Source of the DNA: Candidatus Omnitrophota bacterium
GTDB lineage: Bacteria > Omnitrophota > Gorgyraeia > Duberdicusellales > 4484-171
Length of the DNA: 9,694 bases
Reading direction: 5' to 3'
Assembly: GCA_023818995.1 (NCBI GenBank)
Contig: JAMWDA010000054.1
Location: 1 to 9,694, forward strand
How positions within the stretch are numbered: position 1 is the stretch's first letter; each line of letters opens with the position of its first letter. Under the pieces are notes generated by a model. The model did no database searches and was not told the origin of the DNA. It was given only the letters and a program-made list of their open reading frames with translations. A program made the translations under genes and the position numbers. This document shows positions 1-7,028 of the stretch, one piece after another.

Positions 1-218
1 ACCCTATGATCGTATCTATCTACAGTTATATATCGACAACTGAGAGTATCATCTGTTTCTTCAGGAGATTCTTCTGTCTGGTTATCATCTTGGTTTTCAT
101 CTAATAAAACGAACACCCTTTCAAAATTCTTAAAATCCTTACCTTTACCTATATACACCCCTTTACTCGAAGCTAAATAAATTCTATCTTGGTAAAAATC
201 TAAAGAGTAAACAACCAA
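1..218 (-). pseudogene. in-frame continuation of the propeller gene beyond the TAA (partial)
   Basis: Directly after the TAA at 219-221 the same frame runs open for 72 codons to the window edge. It encodes VVYSLDFYQDRIYLASSKGV and then a Gln/Asp/Glu-rich linker (LDENQDDNQTEESPEETDD). The first part aligns by eye with the blade upstream of the stop (DTIYIVTSAGVY versus DRIYLASSKGVY), so it is real propeller sequence. Possible explanations are a nonsense mutation, a sequencing or assembly error, stop-codon readthrough, or restart at the TTG at 216-218. The TTG lacks a ribosome site. The gene's true end is outside the window. Confidence 0.6.
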
Positions 219-680
219 TTATTCTTCAGGCAAACCTTCTAATTTTCTCCACTGCCAGGCACCTTGATAAGTATACCTTAAATCAACTGTTGTTCCTATG
301 TATAAACGGTCTTTAAACGCTCCTATACATTTACCTTCCACCTCAGGAGGAATAGTAAAAATTTTTTCAAGTTTGCCCTGAGAAATTAAATAAACACCTG
401 CAGAGGTAACTATATAAATAGTATCGTATAAAGAATCATCTACGTATATATCATTTATAACCCCATCTTTAGCCACAAAAACACTTTGCCAACTCTTGCC
501 AGAGTCTTGACTTTTAAAAACAACACTCTCACTTGTAGTGTAAACAATATTATCTTCTAAAGGCGAAACACAAACTCTTTTTATTAGAGTTTTATCTATA
601 CCATCTACATTTACAAAAATCCCCCAACCTGGCTCAACAAAAATAAAAAAAATCACAAGGATTAAAATAAGATAACGCAT
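219..680 (-). CDS. exported beta-propeller-like protein, interrupted by in-frame TAA
   Basis: This 153-residue reading frame starts with a signal peptide, MRYLILILVIFFIFVEPGWG, with likely cleavage near residue 20. It continues with repeated strands of the YCF48/sialidase-like propeller type. These include DNIVYTTSESVVFKSQDSGK (the S-x-D-x-G-K-x-W Asp-box pattern), DTIYIVTSAGVYLISQGKLE and DRLYIGTTVDLRYTYQGAWQ. The start has a G-rich ribosome site just upstream. It follows the PilZ gene by 36 nt and may be last in the operon. The frame stops at TAA (219-221), after only three or four blades, but the same frame stays open and blade-like to the window edge, so the gene is probably a single longer one interrupted here. 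Such propellers often mediate protein contacts outside the cytoplasm; no specific function can be assigned. Confidence 0.75.
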   Translation of the reverse strand: MRYLILILVIFFIFVEPGWGIFVNVDGIDKTLIKRVCVSPLEDNIVYTTSESVVFKSQDSGKSWQSVFVAKDGVINDIYVDDSLYDTIYIVTSAGVYLISQGKLEKIFTIPPEVEGKCIGAFKDRLYIGTTVDLRYTYQGAWQWRKLEGLPEE

Positions 681-716
681 CCTCTCCCCCCTTTAACTAA
701 AAACTAAAAACAAAAT

Positions 717-1016
717 TTATATAACATTCAAAGGGATTGTGCTTACCTTTTCAAATTCTATACCGGATTCAAATCCACTATCCTTAGGAGCAGTCCAGAT
801 AACTTTACCTTTAACAAAGAAAGGAGCGGTGTTAGGTAGGATCCTAAACTCGCAATTTATGGAAGTGAATTTTTCCAAGGGAGAATTAGTTAATATCTTC
901 ATACCACGCACACTTATATCCAATATTCGCATCTCTTCTTTCCTACCTTTATAATCAAACTGCGTGTTTTCGTTCTCTAAATTCCACCTTTCAAATTTCC
1001 TTTTTTCTTCTCCCAT
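717..1016 (-). CDS. PilZ-domain protein with intact c-di-GMP motif
   Basis: This is a 99-residue protein consisting almost entirely of a PilZ domain. Both halves of the c-di-GMP-binding signature are present: R6-x-x-x-R10 in RKFERW, and D33-x-S35-x-x-G38 in LDISVRGMKI. Later segments (FFVKGKVIWTAPK, SGFESGIEFEK) fit the remaining PilZ beta strands. There is no YcgR-N or other partner domain, so it would act through a protein partner. It follows cheW by 13 nt and has a good ribosome site (AAGGGGG, about 5 nt before the ATG). Binding of c-di-GMP is a well-supported expectation from the family; its target here is unknown. Candidates are the motor, the MCP/CheW array, or the exported protein encoded next. 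Confidence 0.93.
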   Translation of the reverse strand: MGEEKRKFERWNLENENTQFDYKGRKEEMRILDISVRGMKILTNSPLEKFTSINCEFRILPNTAPFFVKGKVIWTAPKDSGFESGIEFEKVSTIPLNVI

Positions 1017-1029
1017 ATTATCCCCCTTA

Positions 1030-1521
1030 TTAAACTTTTTCCTTAAACTCTGTTCTCTTTATCTCTTCTACTTCTTCAAAGGAAAGAATTTTTGCTAAAT
1101 CAATTATAATAAACAATCTTTCACCCCATTTACCCACACCTTTAATATACCTCTGGTGAATATCAGTAGCAATTATTTGGGGTGGTTCTTCAATATTATC
1201 TTTAGAAAGACGCAGAACTTCTGTTACTTCATCAACCACCATACCTATAGAACTACCTTCTACGTCAACAACAATAATTCTTGTTTTTTCCGAACGACCA
1301 ATTGATTTTAAATTTAAGCGTTTAGCTAAATCAATTAAAACTAAAATTTGTCCGCGAAGATTTATTACTCCTTCAACAAAAGAAGGTGCACGAGGAACAT
1401 AGGTAACAGGTAGCATCCTAACAATTTCTTTTACCTCACCTATCTCTACACCAAACTCCTCTTTACCTATCTTGAATATTACTAACTGATAATCTTTTAT
1501 AGAATTACCCTTTTGCTCCAT
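1030..1521 (-). CDS. cheW: CheW coupling protein
   Basis: CheW links the MCP tip to the P5 domain of CheA and is needed for kinase control. It is 163 residues, a single CheW domain with a short charged tail. Visible family features are LVIFKIGKEEFGVEIGEVKEIV near the start (about residues 13-34), YVPRAPSFVEGVINLRGQI with the conserved N-L-R-G around 54-57, LVLIDLAKRL, and GMVVDEVTEVLRL. It lies 12 nt after mcp and 13 nt before the PilZ gene. The ribosome site is weak. With mcp next to it, the two probably form a matched receptor-adaptor pair for the single CheA. Confidence 0.95.
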   Translation of the reverse strand: MEQKGNSIKDYQLVIFKIGKEEFGVEIGEVKEIVRMLPVTYVPRAPSFVEGVINLRGQILVLIDLAKRLNLKSIGRSEKTRIIVVDVEGSSIGMVVDEVTEVLRLSKDNIEEPPQIIATDIHQRYIKGVGKWGERLFIIIDLAKILSFEEVEEIKRTEFKEKV

Positions 1522-1533
1522 GATATTTTTTCT

Positions 1534-3225
1534 CTATACTTTAAATCGCTTTATCAACTCCTGAAGATGAGCCGCGGTATTAGCTAACTCCTGAGCACTA
1601 GAGGCTATCTCTTCCATACTAGCAGTCATCTCTTGAATAGAACTAGAAACTTCCTCAACCGAAGCGGCAGAGCCTTCGGATATAGAAGCTACCTCAGTAA
1701 TCGTCTTATTAACCTCCCCGGCATTTACTATCTGAACCTCACTTGCTACAGCTATCTGCTCAACTCTCAAGGCAGTTGTTTCTGCTGACTTTAGAATCTT
1801 GTCCAAAGCCTGACGCATCTTATTAATGATCAATCTACCTTCCTCTATCTCTTGGGAAGTAACTTTAACAGCATTCACTGCCTGCGATGTTTCCTGTTGA
1901 ATAGTTCGTATTAAACTACCTATCTGTTCGGCGGCCTGAGCAGAATTCTCTGCTAATTTTCTTACCTCTTCAGCAACTACAGCAAATCCTCTACCTGTTT
2001 CTCCTGCGCGAGCAGCCTCTATAGCAGCATTTAAAGCTAAAAGGTTAGTCTGGTCAGCTATGTTAGTAATTACCTCTACAATCCTACCTATCTCTTGGGA
2101 ACGTTCTCCTAATTTACCTACGATTTGAGCAATCTCATTGGAAACCTCTGATATACGCATAGTTTTATCTACTGCTTCTACAGAATCCTTTACTCCCTGT
2201 TGAGCTAACTGAGTTGTTTCATGAGAAGCCTTTGCTCCTTCGTTAGCATTACCAGTTATCTGTTTTACCGAAACAACCATCTTCTCTACAATAGTGGAAC
2301 TATCCTCCATTTTCTTTGCCTGTAAAGAGATACCTTTGGTGATCTGCTGAATAGAAGTAGATATACCTTGTAAAGAGGCATTTATCTGCTCAATAGCTGA
2401 AGAAAGTTGGGAACTGGTAGCAGAAACTCTCTCTGATGTACCCCAAACTTGCACTATCAATGTTCTTAAACCTACTAACATTTGATTAAATGCCTTAGCA
2501 AATCTACCAAATTCATCGTTCGTTCTTACCGGCACAGTTACACTCAAATCGCCAGCAGCATTGGCAATCTCCTCTATACGACTCAATACCAATCTTAAAG
2601 AATAAACTATCCCATCGGTAACAAAAATAGCTATCCCTAAACCAATTACTATACCTAAAAATATTATCCCTATTACAATGACTTTCAATCTCTTAGTTAA
2701 TAAAATCATAGTTTTCTGATAATTCTCTGCTTCCATTCTTAATATATCTGATAATCTACTAATCTTTATGTGAACTTCTTGGGCTAAAGGGATTAATTCT
2801 TTAGTATAGATTCCCATAGCTTGCTCCTTTTCTCCCCTCTTGTATAAATCTCTAACCATCTTTGCTAAACTGTAAAATTTCTGGTAAGGCTCTCTTATAC
2901 CTAAATAAATTTCCATAATTTTAGGATTATCGCTTTTAAATTTCTCGTACCAATTCCAAAATTCCGAATTAAAATAATCTATTTCCTCATCAGATATTTT
3001 ATTAGTGATAAACTGTTGGGATAAAGTATGATACCCCTCTTGATATTTTGCTAACATTTTCTCTAAAAATAAACTTAAAAATAAAAACTCTGCAGTGCGA
3101 TTATGTAGAGTAGAAAACTTAATTATATAAAATGTGTTAACAATACCCAAAATAATCAAGAAGAGTAAAATTACCCCAAAAGCCAACATTAATTTCTTTC
3201 TAATAGTGACTCTAAATTTAAACAT
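1534..3225 (-). CDS. methyl-accepting chemotaxis protein (transmembrane receptor)
   Basis: This 563-residue receptor should sense a ligand outside the membrane and control CheA through CheW. Transmembrane helix 1 is at about 14-36, a roughly 145-residue mostly helical periplasmic domain follows, and helix 2 is at about 182-203. Next come a HAMP domain (about 204-257, with [13 protein letters not shown]) and a long cytoplasmic coiled-coil hairpin. The hairpin tip (about 386-415) has the highly conserved [19 protein letters not shown] and [20 protein letters not shown]. Gln/Glu-rich helices on both sides are the likely sites for CheR, CheB and CheD. The protein ends in [10 protein letters not shown] and lacks the C-terminal NWETF-type CheR/CheB tether. 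The ligand domain resembles a four-helix bundle; its ligand is unknown. It is the only receptor in the window. Its start lies 2 nt after cheC, with a GAGGT too far upstream for normal use, so coupling is likely. Confidence 0.95.
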   Translation of the reverse strand: MFKFRVTIRKKLMLAFGVILLFLIILGIVNTFYIIKFSTLHNRTAEFLFLSLFLEKMLAKYQEGYHTLSQQFITNKISDEEIDYFNSEFWNWYEKFKSDNPKIMEIYLGIREPYQKFYSLAKMVRDLYKRGEKEQAMGIYTKELIPLAQEVHIKISRLSDILRMEAENYQKTMILLTKRLKVIVIGIIFLGIVIGLGIAIFVTDGIVYSLRLVLSRIEEIANAAGDLSVTVPVRTNDEFGRFAKAFNQMLVGLRTLIVQVWGTSERVSATSSQLSSAIEQINASLQGISTSIQQITKGISLQAKKMEDSSTIVEKMVVSVKQITGNANEGAKASHETTQLAQQGVKDSVEAVDKTMRISEVSNEIAQIVGKLGERSQEIGRIVEVITNIADQTNLLALNAAIEAARAGETGRGFAVVAEEVRKLAENSAQAAEQIGSLIRTIQQETSQAVNAVKVTSQEIEEGRLIINKMRQALDKILKSAETTALRVEQIAVASEVQIVNAGEVNKTITEVASISEGSAASVEEVSSSIQEMTASMEEIASSAQELANTAAHLQELIKRFKV

Positions 3226-3227
3226 AA

Positions 3228-3836
3228 TTATATGTTCAATACCTCAAATATCTTCTTCAAAGATAATTGGTCAGGGAAAAATAAGAAAATAGTGTTAAAA
3301 TTTATATCCTTAACTTTAAGGTCGGTTCTAATAAAAAATGCTTCTTCGGAATGTTGCGCAATCTGAATAAAGATAAAATCGAGAAGAGCAGATACCATAT
3401 CTAAAGCTAAAGAAGGGACACCGTAAAGGATAGATAAGCCGGTGATATCGCTTAGAGCGTTCATATGTGCTCCTGTAAGAATATTCACTACTTCTTTTAA
3501 ACAAGATTGGAATAGAAGGTCATCGCACTTTATCTCTTCAGCTCTTTTGCCTAAAAGTATACTACCCAAAATTTTACCATCCTCGGGAGGAATAAGAAAT
3601 AGTACCCTCCCACTTATCTCTCCCTGGAATCCTGTATCTAATACGAAAAGTGGTCTCTCAGGGTCACCTAATATTCTATCTAAGTTTTCTAAGGGAATAA
3701 GATTTGTCTCGGGTAAAGTAATTTCTACCTTAGTATTCAACATATCAGAAAGAGCAGTAGCTGCTCTACCTGCTCCTATTGTGCCAATTTCCCTTAATAC
3801 ATCTAACTGAGCTAAAGATATTCTTCTTTCTTCCAT
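3228..3836 (-). CDS. cheC: CheC-family CheY-P phosphatase with one altered active site
   Basis: CheC removes phosphate from CheY-P and acts with CheD. This protein has 202 residues, typical for CheC. CheC normally has two pseudo-symmetric active sites, each with an ExxN pair. The second is intact: E115 and N118 in [16 protein letters not shown]. The first has E16, but the catalytic asparagine is replaced by T19 ([16 protein letters not shown]), and a nearby usual asparagine is arginine (R24). It may thus work with one site, as CheX does. It lies between cheB and mcp, 2 nt before the mcp start, and has no good ribosome site. The CheC assignment over FliY or CheX rests on length, the paired motifs, and the neighbouring cheD. 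No motor-binding FliN domain is attached. Confidence 0.92.
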   Translation of the reverse strand: MEERRISLAQLDVLREIGTIGAGRAATALSDMLNTKVEITLPETNLIPLENLDRILGDPERPLFVLDTGFQGEISGRVLFLIPPEDGKILGSILLGKRAEEIKCDDLLFQSCLKEVVNILTGAHMNALSDITGLSILYGVPSLALDMVSALLDFIFIQIAQHSEEAFFIRTDLKVKDINFNTIFLFFPDQLSLKKIFEVLNI

Positions 3837-3846
3837 AGAAAATCAA

Positions 3847-4884
3847 CTATAATCTTTTCACTATTTCTTCGGCTATACGCTCTATATTTAAAACTTTATC
3901 GGCAACACCTGCATCAACTACCGCTTTTGGCATACCATAAACAACACAAGAATCTTTATCCTGAGCAATAACGAATCCACCTCTTTCTTTTATTCGCTTT
4001 GCACCTTCTAAACCATCCTTACCCATACCGCTCAAAATAACAGCAATAGTATTTTCTCCCACGAGCTCTGCTACTGAACTTATGGTTACATCAGCTGAGG
4101 GCCTAACATGATTAACTAAAGGAGTATCATCTAATCTTAGAACAAACCCATTGTTCTTGTCAAGATTTATTCTCTCTAATAACATATGGTAACCACCGGG
4201 AGCAAGATACCCCGTCCCTCTCAATAAAAAATCTCCCTCCTCTGCCTCTTTGGTTTTAATTGGTGAATACCAAGAAATTCTTTCAGCAAAACTTTTGGTA
4301 AAACCTTTAGGCATATGTTGAACTATTAGAAAAGATGCCGAACAATGGGAAGGTATCTTTTTCATAATTTCTACAATAGCTCTCGGTCCACCTGTAGAAG
4401 CTGCAATTACTACAACCTTATCCACGGATAAACTTTCTTCAACTAAAGATATTCCCCTAAAATTAGCTAAATAACTTTTCAAATCCACTTGAGAAACAAT
4501 CTTGATTTTTGAAATAATCTCATCCTTAAAATTGTATAGGTCCAAGGATACCTCTCCTGAAGGCTTAGGGATAAAGTCTATTGCTCCTAACTCCAGTGCC
4601 CTCATAGTAATTTCTGCCCCTCTTTGAGTATAAGCAGAAAGCATTACTATCTTCTTAGGAGACCTTATCATTATTTCTTTAAGAAGAGATAAACCATCGG
4701 TATCTGGTAAGTTTATATCTAAAGTAATCACATCTATATCAAGTTTATCTATCTTTTCTAAAGCCTCTTTACCAGAAGATACTTTATCAACCACTTTGAA
4801 TCTTTGCTCACTACTAAGAATATCGCAAATTATCTTCTGCATAAGAGGAGAATCTTCTACTACTAAAATATTAACCTTATCCAT
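3847..4884 (-). CDS. cheB: CheB receptor methylesterase/deamidase
   Basis: CheB removes methyl groups from MCP glutamates after phosphorylation by CheA, giving adaptation. It has 345 residues in two domains. The N-terminal receiver has acidic E10-D11, phospho-acceptor D56 (VITLDINLPDTDG), S83 and K107. The C-terminal methylesterase has the catalytic triad S163 (AASTGGP), H190 (IVQHMP) and D290 (LSGMGKDG), close to the positions in Escherichia coli CheB. Its receiver lacks the three-residue insertion found in the two CheY proteins here. Only 2 nt separate it from cheD and 10 nt from cheC. It has no clear ribosome site of its own, so translation is probably coupled to cheD. All catalytic residues are present, so it should be active. 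Confidence 0.96.
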   Translation of the reverse strand: MDKVNILVVEDSPLMQKIICDILSSEQRFKVVDKVSSGKEALEKIDKLDIDVITLDINLPDTDGLSLLKEIMIRSPKKIVMLSAYTQRGAEITMRALELGAIDFIPKPSGEVSLDLYNFKDEIISKIKIVSQVDLKSYLANFRGISLVEESLSVDKVVVIAASTGGPRAIVEIMKKIPSHCSASFLIVQHMPKGFTKSFAERISWYSPIKTKEAEEGDFLLRGTGYLAPGGYHMLLERINLDKNNGFVLRLDDTPLVNHVRPSADVTISSVAELVGENTIAVILSGMGKDGLEGAKRIKERGGFVIAQDKDSCVVYGMPKAVVDAGVADKVLNIERIAEEIVKRL

Positions 4885-4886
4885 AA

Positions 4887-5384
4887 CTATAATTCTTTTT
4901 CTCCATAGAAAACAGTTTTCACTTTTACCCTGCCTGTCTCCAAATAGAACTCTATAGTCCTACCAAAATTACCTCCTACGTCTTCGGCAGATATTCTTAT
5001 CTTTAAGTTATTCAGAGACTCCTTAGCTTTCTCTATATTCTTAGTACCTACATTAAAAATACTATTACCCGAAACATTGGTAAACATATGAGCACCACCA
5101 AATATCTTAGCTACTAAACTATTAACAGAACACCCTCTAAGTCTAAGTTCATCTACCATCTTCTCAATAACGGAATTAACAAATCTTGTAGGGTTAGAAT
5201 TAATTTTTGCTTTATCTATATCAGGAAGCATAGGGTGTGCTAAACTACCTATCTTTTTTGCATAATCGTAAATGGTTATACCTAAACAAGAACCCAAGCC
5301 TCTTGTTACAAGAATATGAGGAGAAGAAGAAATTTTAAATTCACCCATACCAACTTCAATTATCTTAATTTCTTCTACCACCAT
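4887..5384 (-). CDS. cheD: CheD chemoreceptor glutamine deamidase
   Basis: CheD converts specific glutamines of MCPs to glutamates. In Bacillus- and Thermotoga-type systems it also binds CheC, raising its phosphatase activity. This protein has 165 residues, normal for the family. The signature TRGLGSCLGITIYD carries the catalytic cysteine C33, and the catalytic histidine is H50 in GSLAHPMLP. Other family stretches are KIFGGAHMF and EDVGGNFGRTI. The start at 5384 is preferred over the internal ATG at residue 13, because family members begin a few residues before the GMGEF-like segment. No Shine-Dalgarno sequence precedes it. It ends only 2 nt before cheB and lies two genes from cheC, so its known partner is encoded nearby. 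Confidence 0.95.
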   Translation of the reverse strand: MVVEEIKIIEVGMGEFKISSSPHILVTRGLGSCLGITIYDYAKKIGSLAHPMLPDIDKAKINSNPTRFVNSVIEKMVDELRLRGCSVNSLVAKIFGGAHMFTNVSGNSIFNVGTKNIEKAKESLNNLKIRISAEDVGGNFGRTIEFYLETGRVKVKTVFYGEKEL

Positions 5385-5391
5385 TGTGTAT

Positions 5392-5461
5392 AATTCTAAG
5401 ATGATTTCTATTAACTATTTAGTTTACTCTTAAAAAACATATAATTTTTGTGCTTAGAATT
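5392..5461. repeat. nested inverted repeats in the cheY2-cheD gap
   Basis: The 9-mer AATTCTAAG (5392-5400) recurs as its exact reverse complement CTTAGAATT (5453-5461), 52 nt apart. Inside lies a smaller dyad, AACTA-TT-TAGTT (5413-5424). The gap has no good promoter and no ribosome site just before cheD. The repeats could be an operator, an mRNA structure or a processing site. In DNA this AT-rich, chance is a real alternative. Confidence 0.3.
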
Positions 5462-5487
5462 TTTATTTATAAAGGTTACCTAAGATA

Positions 5488-5865
5488 CTATTTATCCCTT
5501 CCCAAAACTCTTCTTATTGCTTCTGCCACCCTTGAAGGTTGAAATGGTTTAACGATAAAATCTTTTGCTCCTGCCTGTATAGCCTCTACAACCAAAGCAT
5601 GTTGTCCCATCGCAGAAACCATAACAATCTTTGCCTTGGGGTCGAACTTAATAATCTCTTTAACCGCGGATATACCATCAATTTCCTCCATCTTAGGCAT
5701 AACTATATCCATAGTAACCAGATCCGGACGCAATGCTTTATACTTCTCTACAGCTTCCTTACCGTTTTCCGCTTCGCCTGCTACCTCGAAACCTTCTTTC
5801 TTCAAAATATCGGAAAGCATCTTTCTCATAAACAAAGCATCATCCACTATTAAAACTCTTGCCAT
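5488..5865 (-). CDS. cheY: CheY-type single-domain response regulator (copy 2)
   Basis: This 125-residue receiver domain is the second CheY of the locus. The acidic pair is D8-D9, the phospho-acceptor D53 (VTMDIVMP), the switch residue S84 in MVSAMGQ and the lysine K106 in VKPF. It is clearly paralogous to copy 1. Both share the same three-residue insertion between the phospho-acceptor and the conserved D-G (here 63-64), a stretch rich in glutamate. Copy 2 has a strong ribosome site and sits within the tight cheR-cheD run, while copy 1 is upstream of cheA with no such site, so their expression levels probably differ. It ends 103 nt before cheD, the longest internal gap of the downstream unit. 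Whether this copy or the other binds the motor or the CheC phosphatase cannot be decided from sequence. Confidence 0.93.
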   Translation of the reverse strand: MARVLIVDDALFMRKMLSDILKKEGFEVAGEAENGKEAVEKYKALRPDLVTMDIVMPKMEEIDGISAVKEIIKFDPKAKIVMVSAMGQHALVVEAIQAGAKDFIVKPFQPSRVAEAIRRVLGRDK

Positions 5866-5868
5866 ATA

Positions 5869-6696
5869 TTACCTCCCTTCTATGGAAACTTTCTGGAATA
5901 TTTTATATTCACTACTAACTGTAAAAAATAACTTCCTCAAAGAATATGGTAAAATTTCTGCTTTACCTATAACTATATAACCACCATCGTTGAGAGAATT
6001 GTATATGTTCAACAAAACATTTTCTGAAGAACGGCTATCAAAGTAAATTCTAACATTACGACAGAATATCGCATCTATACCCTTTAAAGGCGGGTGAGAA
6101 AAAAGATTATGCTGTTTAAAAATAACTATTTTTCTAATTTCATCCTTAACTTTTTTTTTGCCATTTGAGGAATCAATAAAATACTCCTCCAAGAATCGGG
6201 AATTAACTTTCTTTAAAGAGGAAAGAAAATATTCTGCCTGGTTAGCTATTTTCAAAGCATCCTCATCCATATCAGTAGCGTAAACTCTAAGGAGTATATT
6301 CTTATCTTTTATCACTTCTTTCAAAAGAATTGCTAAAGAATAGGCTTCCTCACCACACGAACAACCTGCTGACCAAAACTTTATTATCTTCTTTTTATTC
6401 TTTATTTTATCTTCAATTATCTTAGGTAAACAATTTTGAGAAAAGAAATCAAATACCTCCCGGTTACGAAAAAACTCTGAAACATTAACTGCTAAACTCT
6501 TCAAAAATATATTCCACTCCTCAGGTCTATCTTCCAGCACCTTTTTATACTCGTGGGTATTATTTATACCGTAATAGCTCATCCTCATCTTTATACACCT
6601 AAGAATAAAAGAAAAACGATAAGAATTCAGTTCTACGCCGCGTTTTTCTTTAACGAAGTTAACGAACGAATCTATGTCTTTACAAGATTGGGAAAT
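5869..6696 (-). CDS. cheR: CheR chemoreceptor methyltransferase, likely ATT start
   Basis: CheR uses S-adenosylmethionine to methylate glutamates of the MCP, countering CheB. With the proposed ATT start it has 275 residues, the usual CheR length. Starting at the first ATG (6588) would give only 239 and cut off most of the N-terminal helical domain. The 36 restored residues include FVNFVKEKRGVELNSY and run into IKMRMSYYG, matching the family pattern of a helix, a G-[IV]-x-L stretch, a tyrosine, and a basic RRI-x-x-RM segment. Further motifs are NVSEFFRN (71-78), the SAM-binding loop WSAGCSCGEEAYSLAI (about 106-121), YATDMDEDAL and IFCRNVRIYFD. The usual GHSE near the C-terminus is replaced by GKAE, an atypical variant. 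No VxR-type C-terminal TPR extension is present. The stop codon overlaps the ribosome site of cheY2, indicating translational coupling. Family assignment is firm; the start codon is inferred. Confidence 0.92.
   Translation of the reverse strand: MSQSCKDIDSFVNFVKEKRGVELNSYRFSFILRCIKMRMSYYGINNTHEYKKVLEDRPEEWNIFLKSLAVNVSEFFRNREVFDFFSQNCLPKIIEDKIKNKKKIIKFWSAGCSCGEEAYSLAILLKEVIKDKNILLRVYATDMDEDALKIANQAEYFLSSLKKVNSRFLEEYFIDSSNGKKKVKDEIRKIVIFKQHNLFSHPPLKGIDAIFCRNVRIYFDSRSSENVLLNIYNSLNDGGYIVIGKAEILPYSLRKLFFTVSSEYKIFQKVSIEGR
5871..5877 (-). promoter_or_regulatory. ribosome binding site of cheY2 overlapping the cheR stop
   Basis: GGGAGGT on the minus strand lies 5 nt before the cheY2 ATG at 5865. It is built from the last sense codons of cheR and the first base of its TAA stop. 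Ribosomes finishing cheR would clear and reuse this site, so the two proteins are probably made in coupled amounts. Confidence 0.7.
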
Positions 6697-6704
6697 AGAT
6701 TTAT

Positions 6705-6710
6705 CCTCCT
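6705..6710 (-). promoter_or_regulatory. ribosome binding site that fixes the cheR start
   Basis: A perfect AGGAGG, within AAAAGGAGG on the minus strand, lies in the gap after the comFB stop. The codon 8 nt downstream, in the cheR frame, is ATT (6694-6696). No ATG, GTG or TTG occurs in that frame between this site and the ATG at 6588, which is over 100 nt too far away for this site to serve. The site therefore points to ATT initiation. Confidence 0.75.
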
Positions 6711-6723
6711 TTTCTATAGTGTT

Positions 6724-6987
6724 CTAATGACGAGGATTCTTTTTTATATGCTCAATCGCCTTGGTTACTTCTCTTATTACATCTACACGAAACTGAATAT
6801 TTATCTCTTGTAACTTTGTGTAAACTCTTCCTTCATCAGTTACGATATAACGGGGAGATAATCTATTCAATGCCCAGGCTAACATATCCAATTTACACCT
6901 ATCACATTTACATACATCCTCACGGGAAGGAAGCTCCTCATCTAAACATTCCTTAACCACTTCTTCCATATAATTATGTAATTCCAT
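6724..6987 (-). CDS. ComFB-family protein (possible cyclic dinucleotide receptor)
   Basis: This 87-residue protein matches the late-competence ComFB family along its whole length. The visible family features are the opening NYMEEVVKE, the cysteine cluster DVCKCDRCKLD (C26, C28, C31, with C14 before it), ALNRLSPRYIVTDEGRVYTK, and the closing FRVDVIREVTKAI. In the Bacillus protein four cysteines bind zinc, and the four here sit in the expected places. Cyanobacterial ComFB-domain proteins have been reported to bind c-di-GMP and c-di-AMP; that this one does so is inference. It lies between cheA and cheR on the same strand, behind its own promoter and a good ribosome site (GGAGAGGT at 6992-6999, 4 nt before the ATG). 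Its position suggests a modulator of chemotaxis or motility, not a competence role, since no DNA-uptake gene is seen. Its stop is TAG, and the cheR frame continues in the same phase 27 nt later. Confidence 0.88.
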   Translation of the reverse strand: MELHNYMEEVVKECLDEELPSREDVCKCDRCKLDMLAWALNRLSPRYIVTDEGRVYTKLQEINIQFRVDVIREVTKAIEHIKKNPRH

Positions 6988-7028
6988 CTTTACCTCTCCA
7001 ATTTCAAAATTGTTAATTTTTAAATAAT

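Noticed and set aside
681..716. Tandem TTTTTAG units between the PilZ gene and the propeller gene as a regulatory repeat
   Set aside because: Only two short AT-rich copies in a 36-nt gap, easily explained by base composition.
3442..3810. Plus-strand open frame of 122 codons opposite cheC
   Set aside because: It is fully antisense to a well-supported gene, has no recognisable domain, and its composition reflects the cheC complement.
219..6726. Genome-wide stop codon reassignment, prompted by the TAA in the propeller gene and the TAG between comFB and cheR
   Set aside because: Both codons end other genes at the expected family length: TAG in cheA, cheY2, cheD, cheB and mcp; TAA in cheY1, cheR, cheC, cheW and the PilZ gene.
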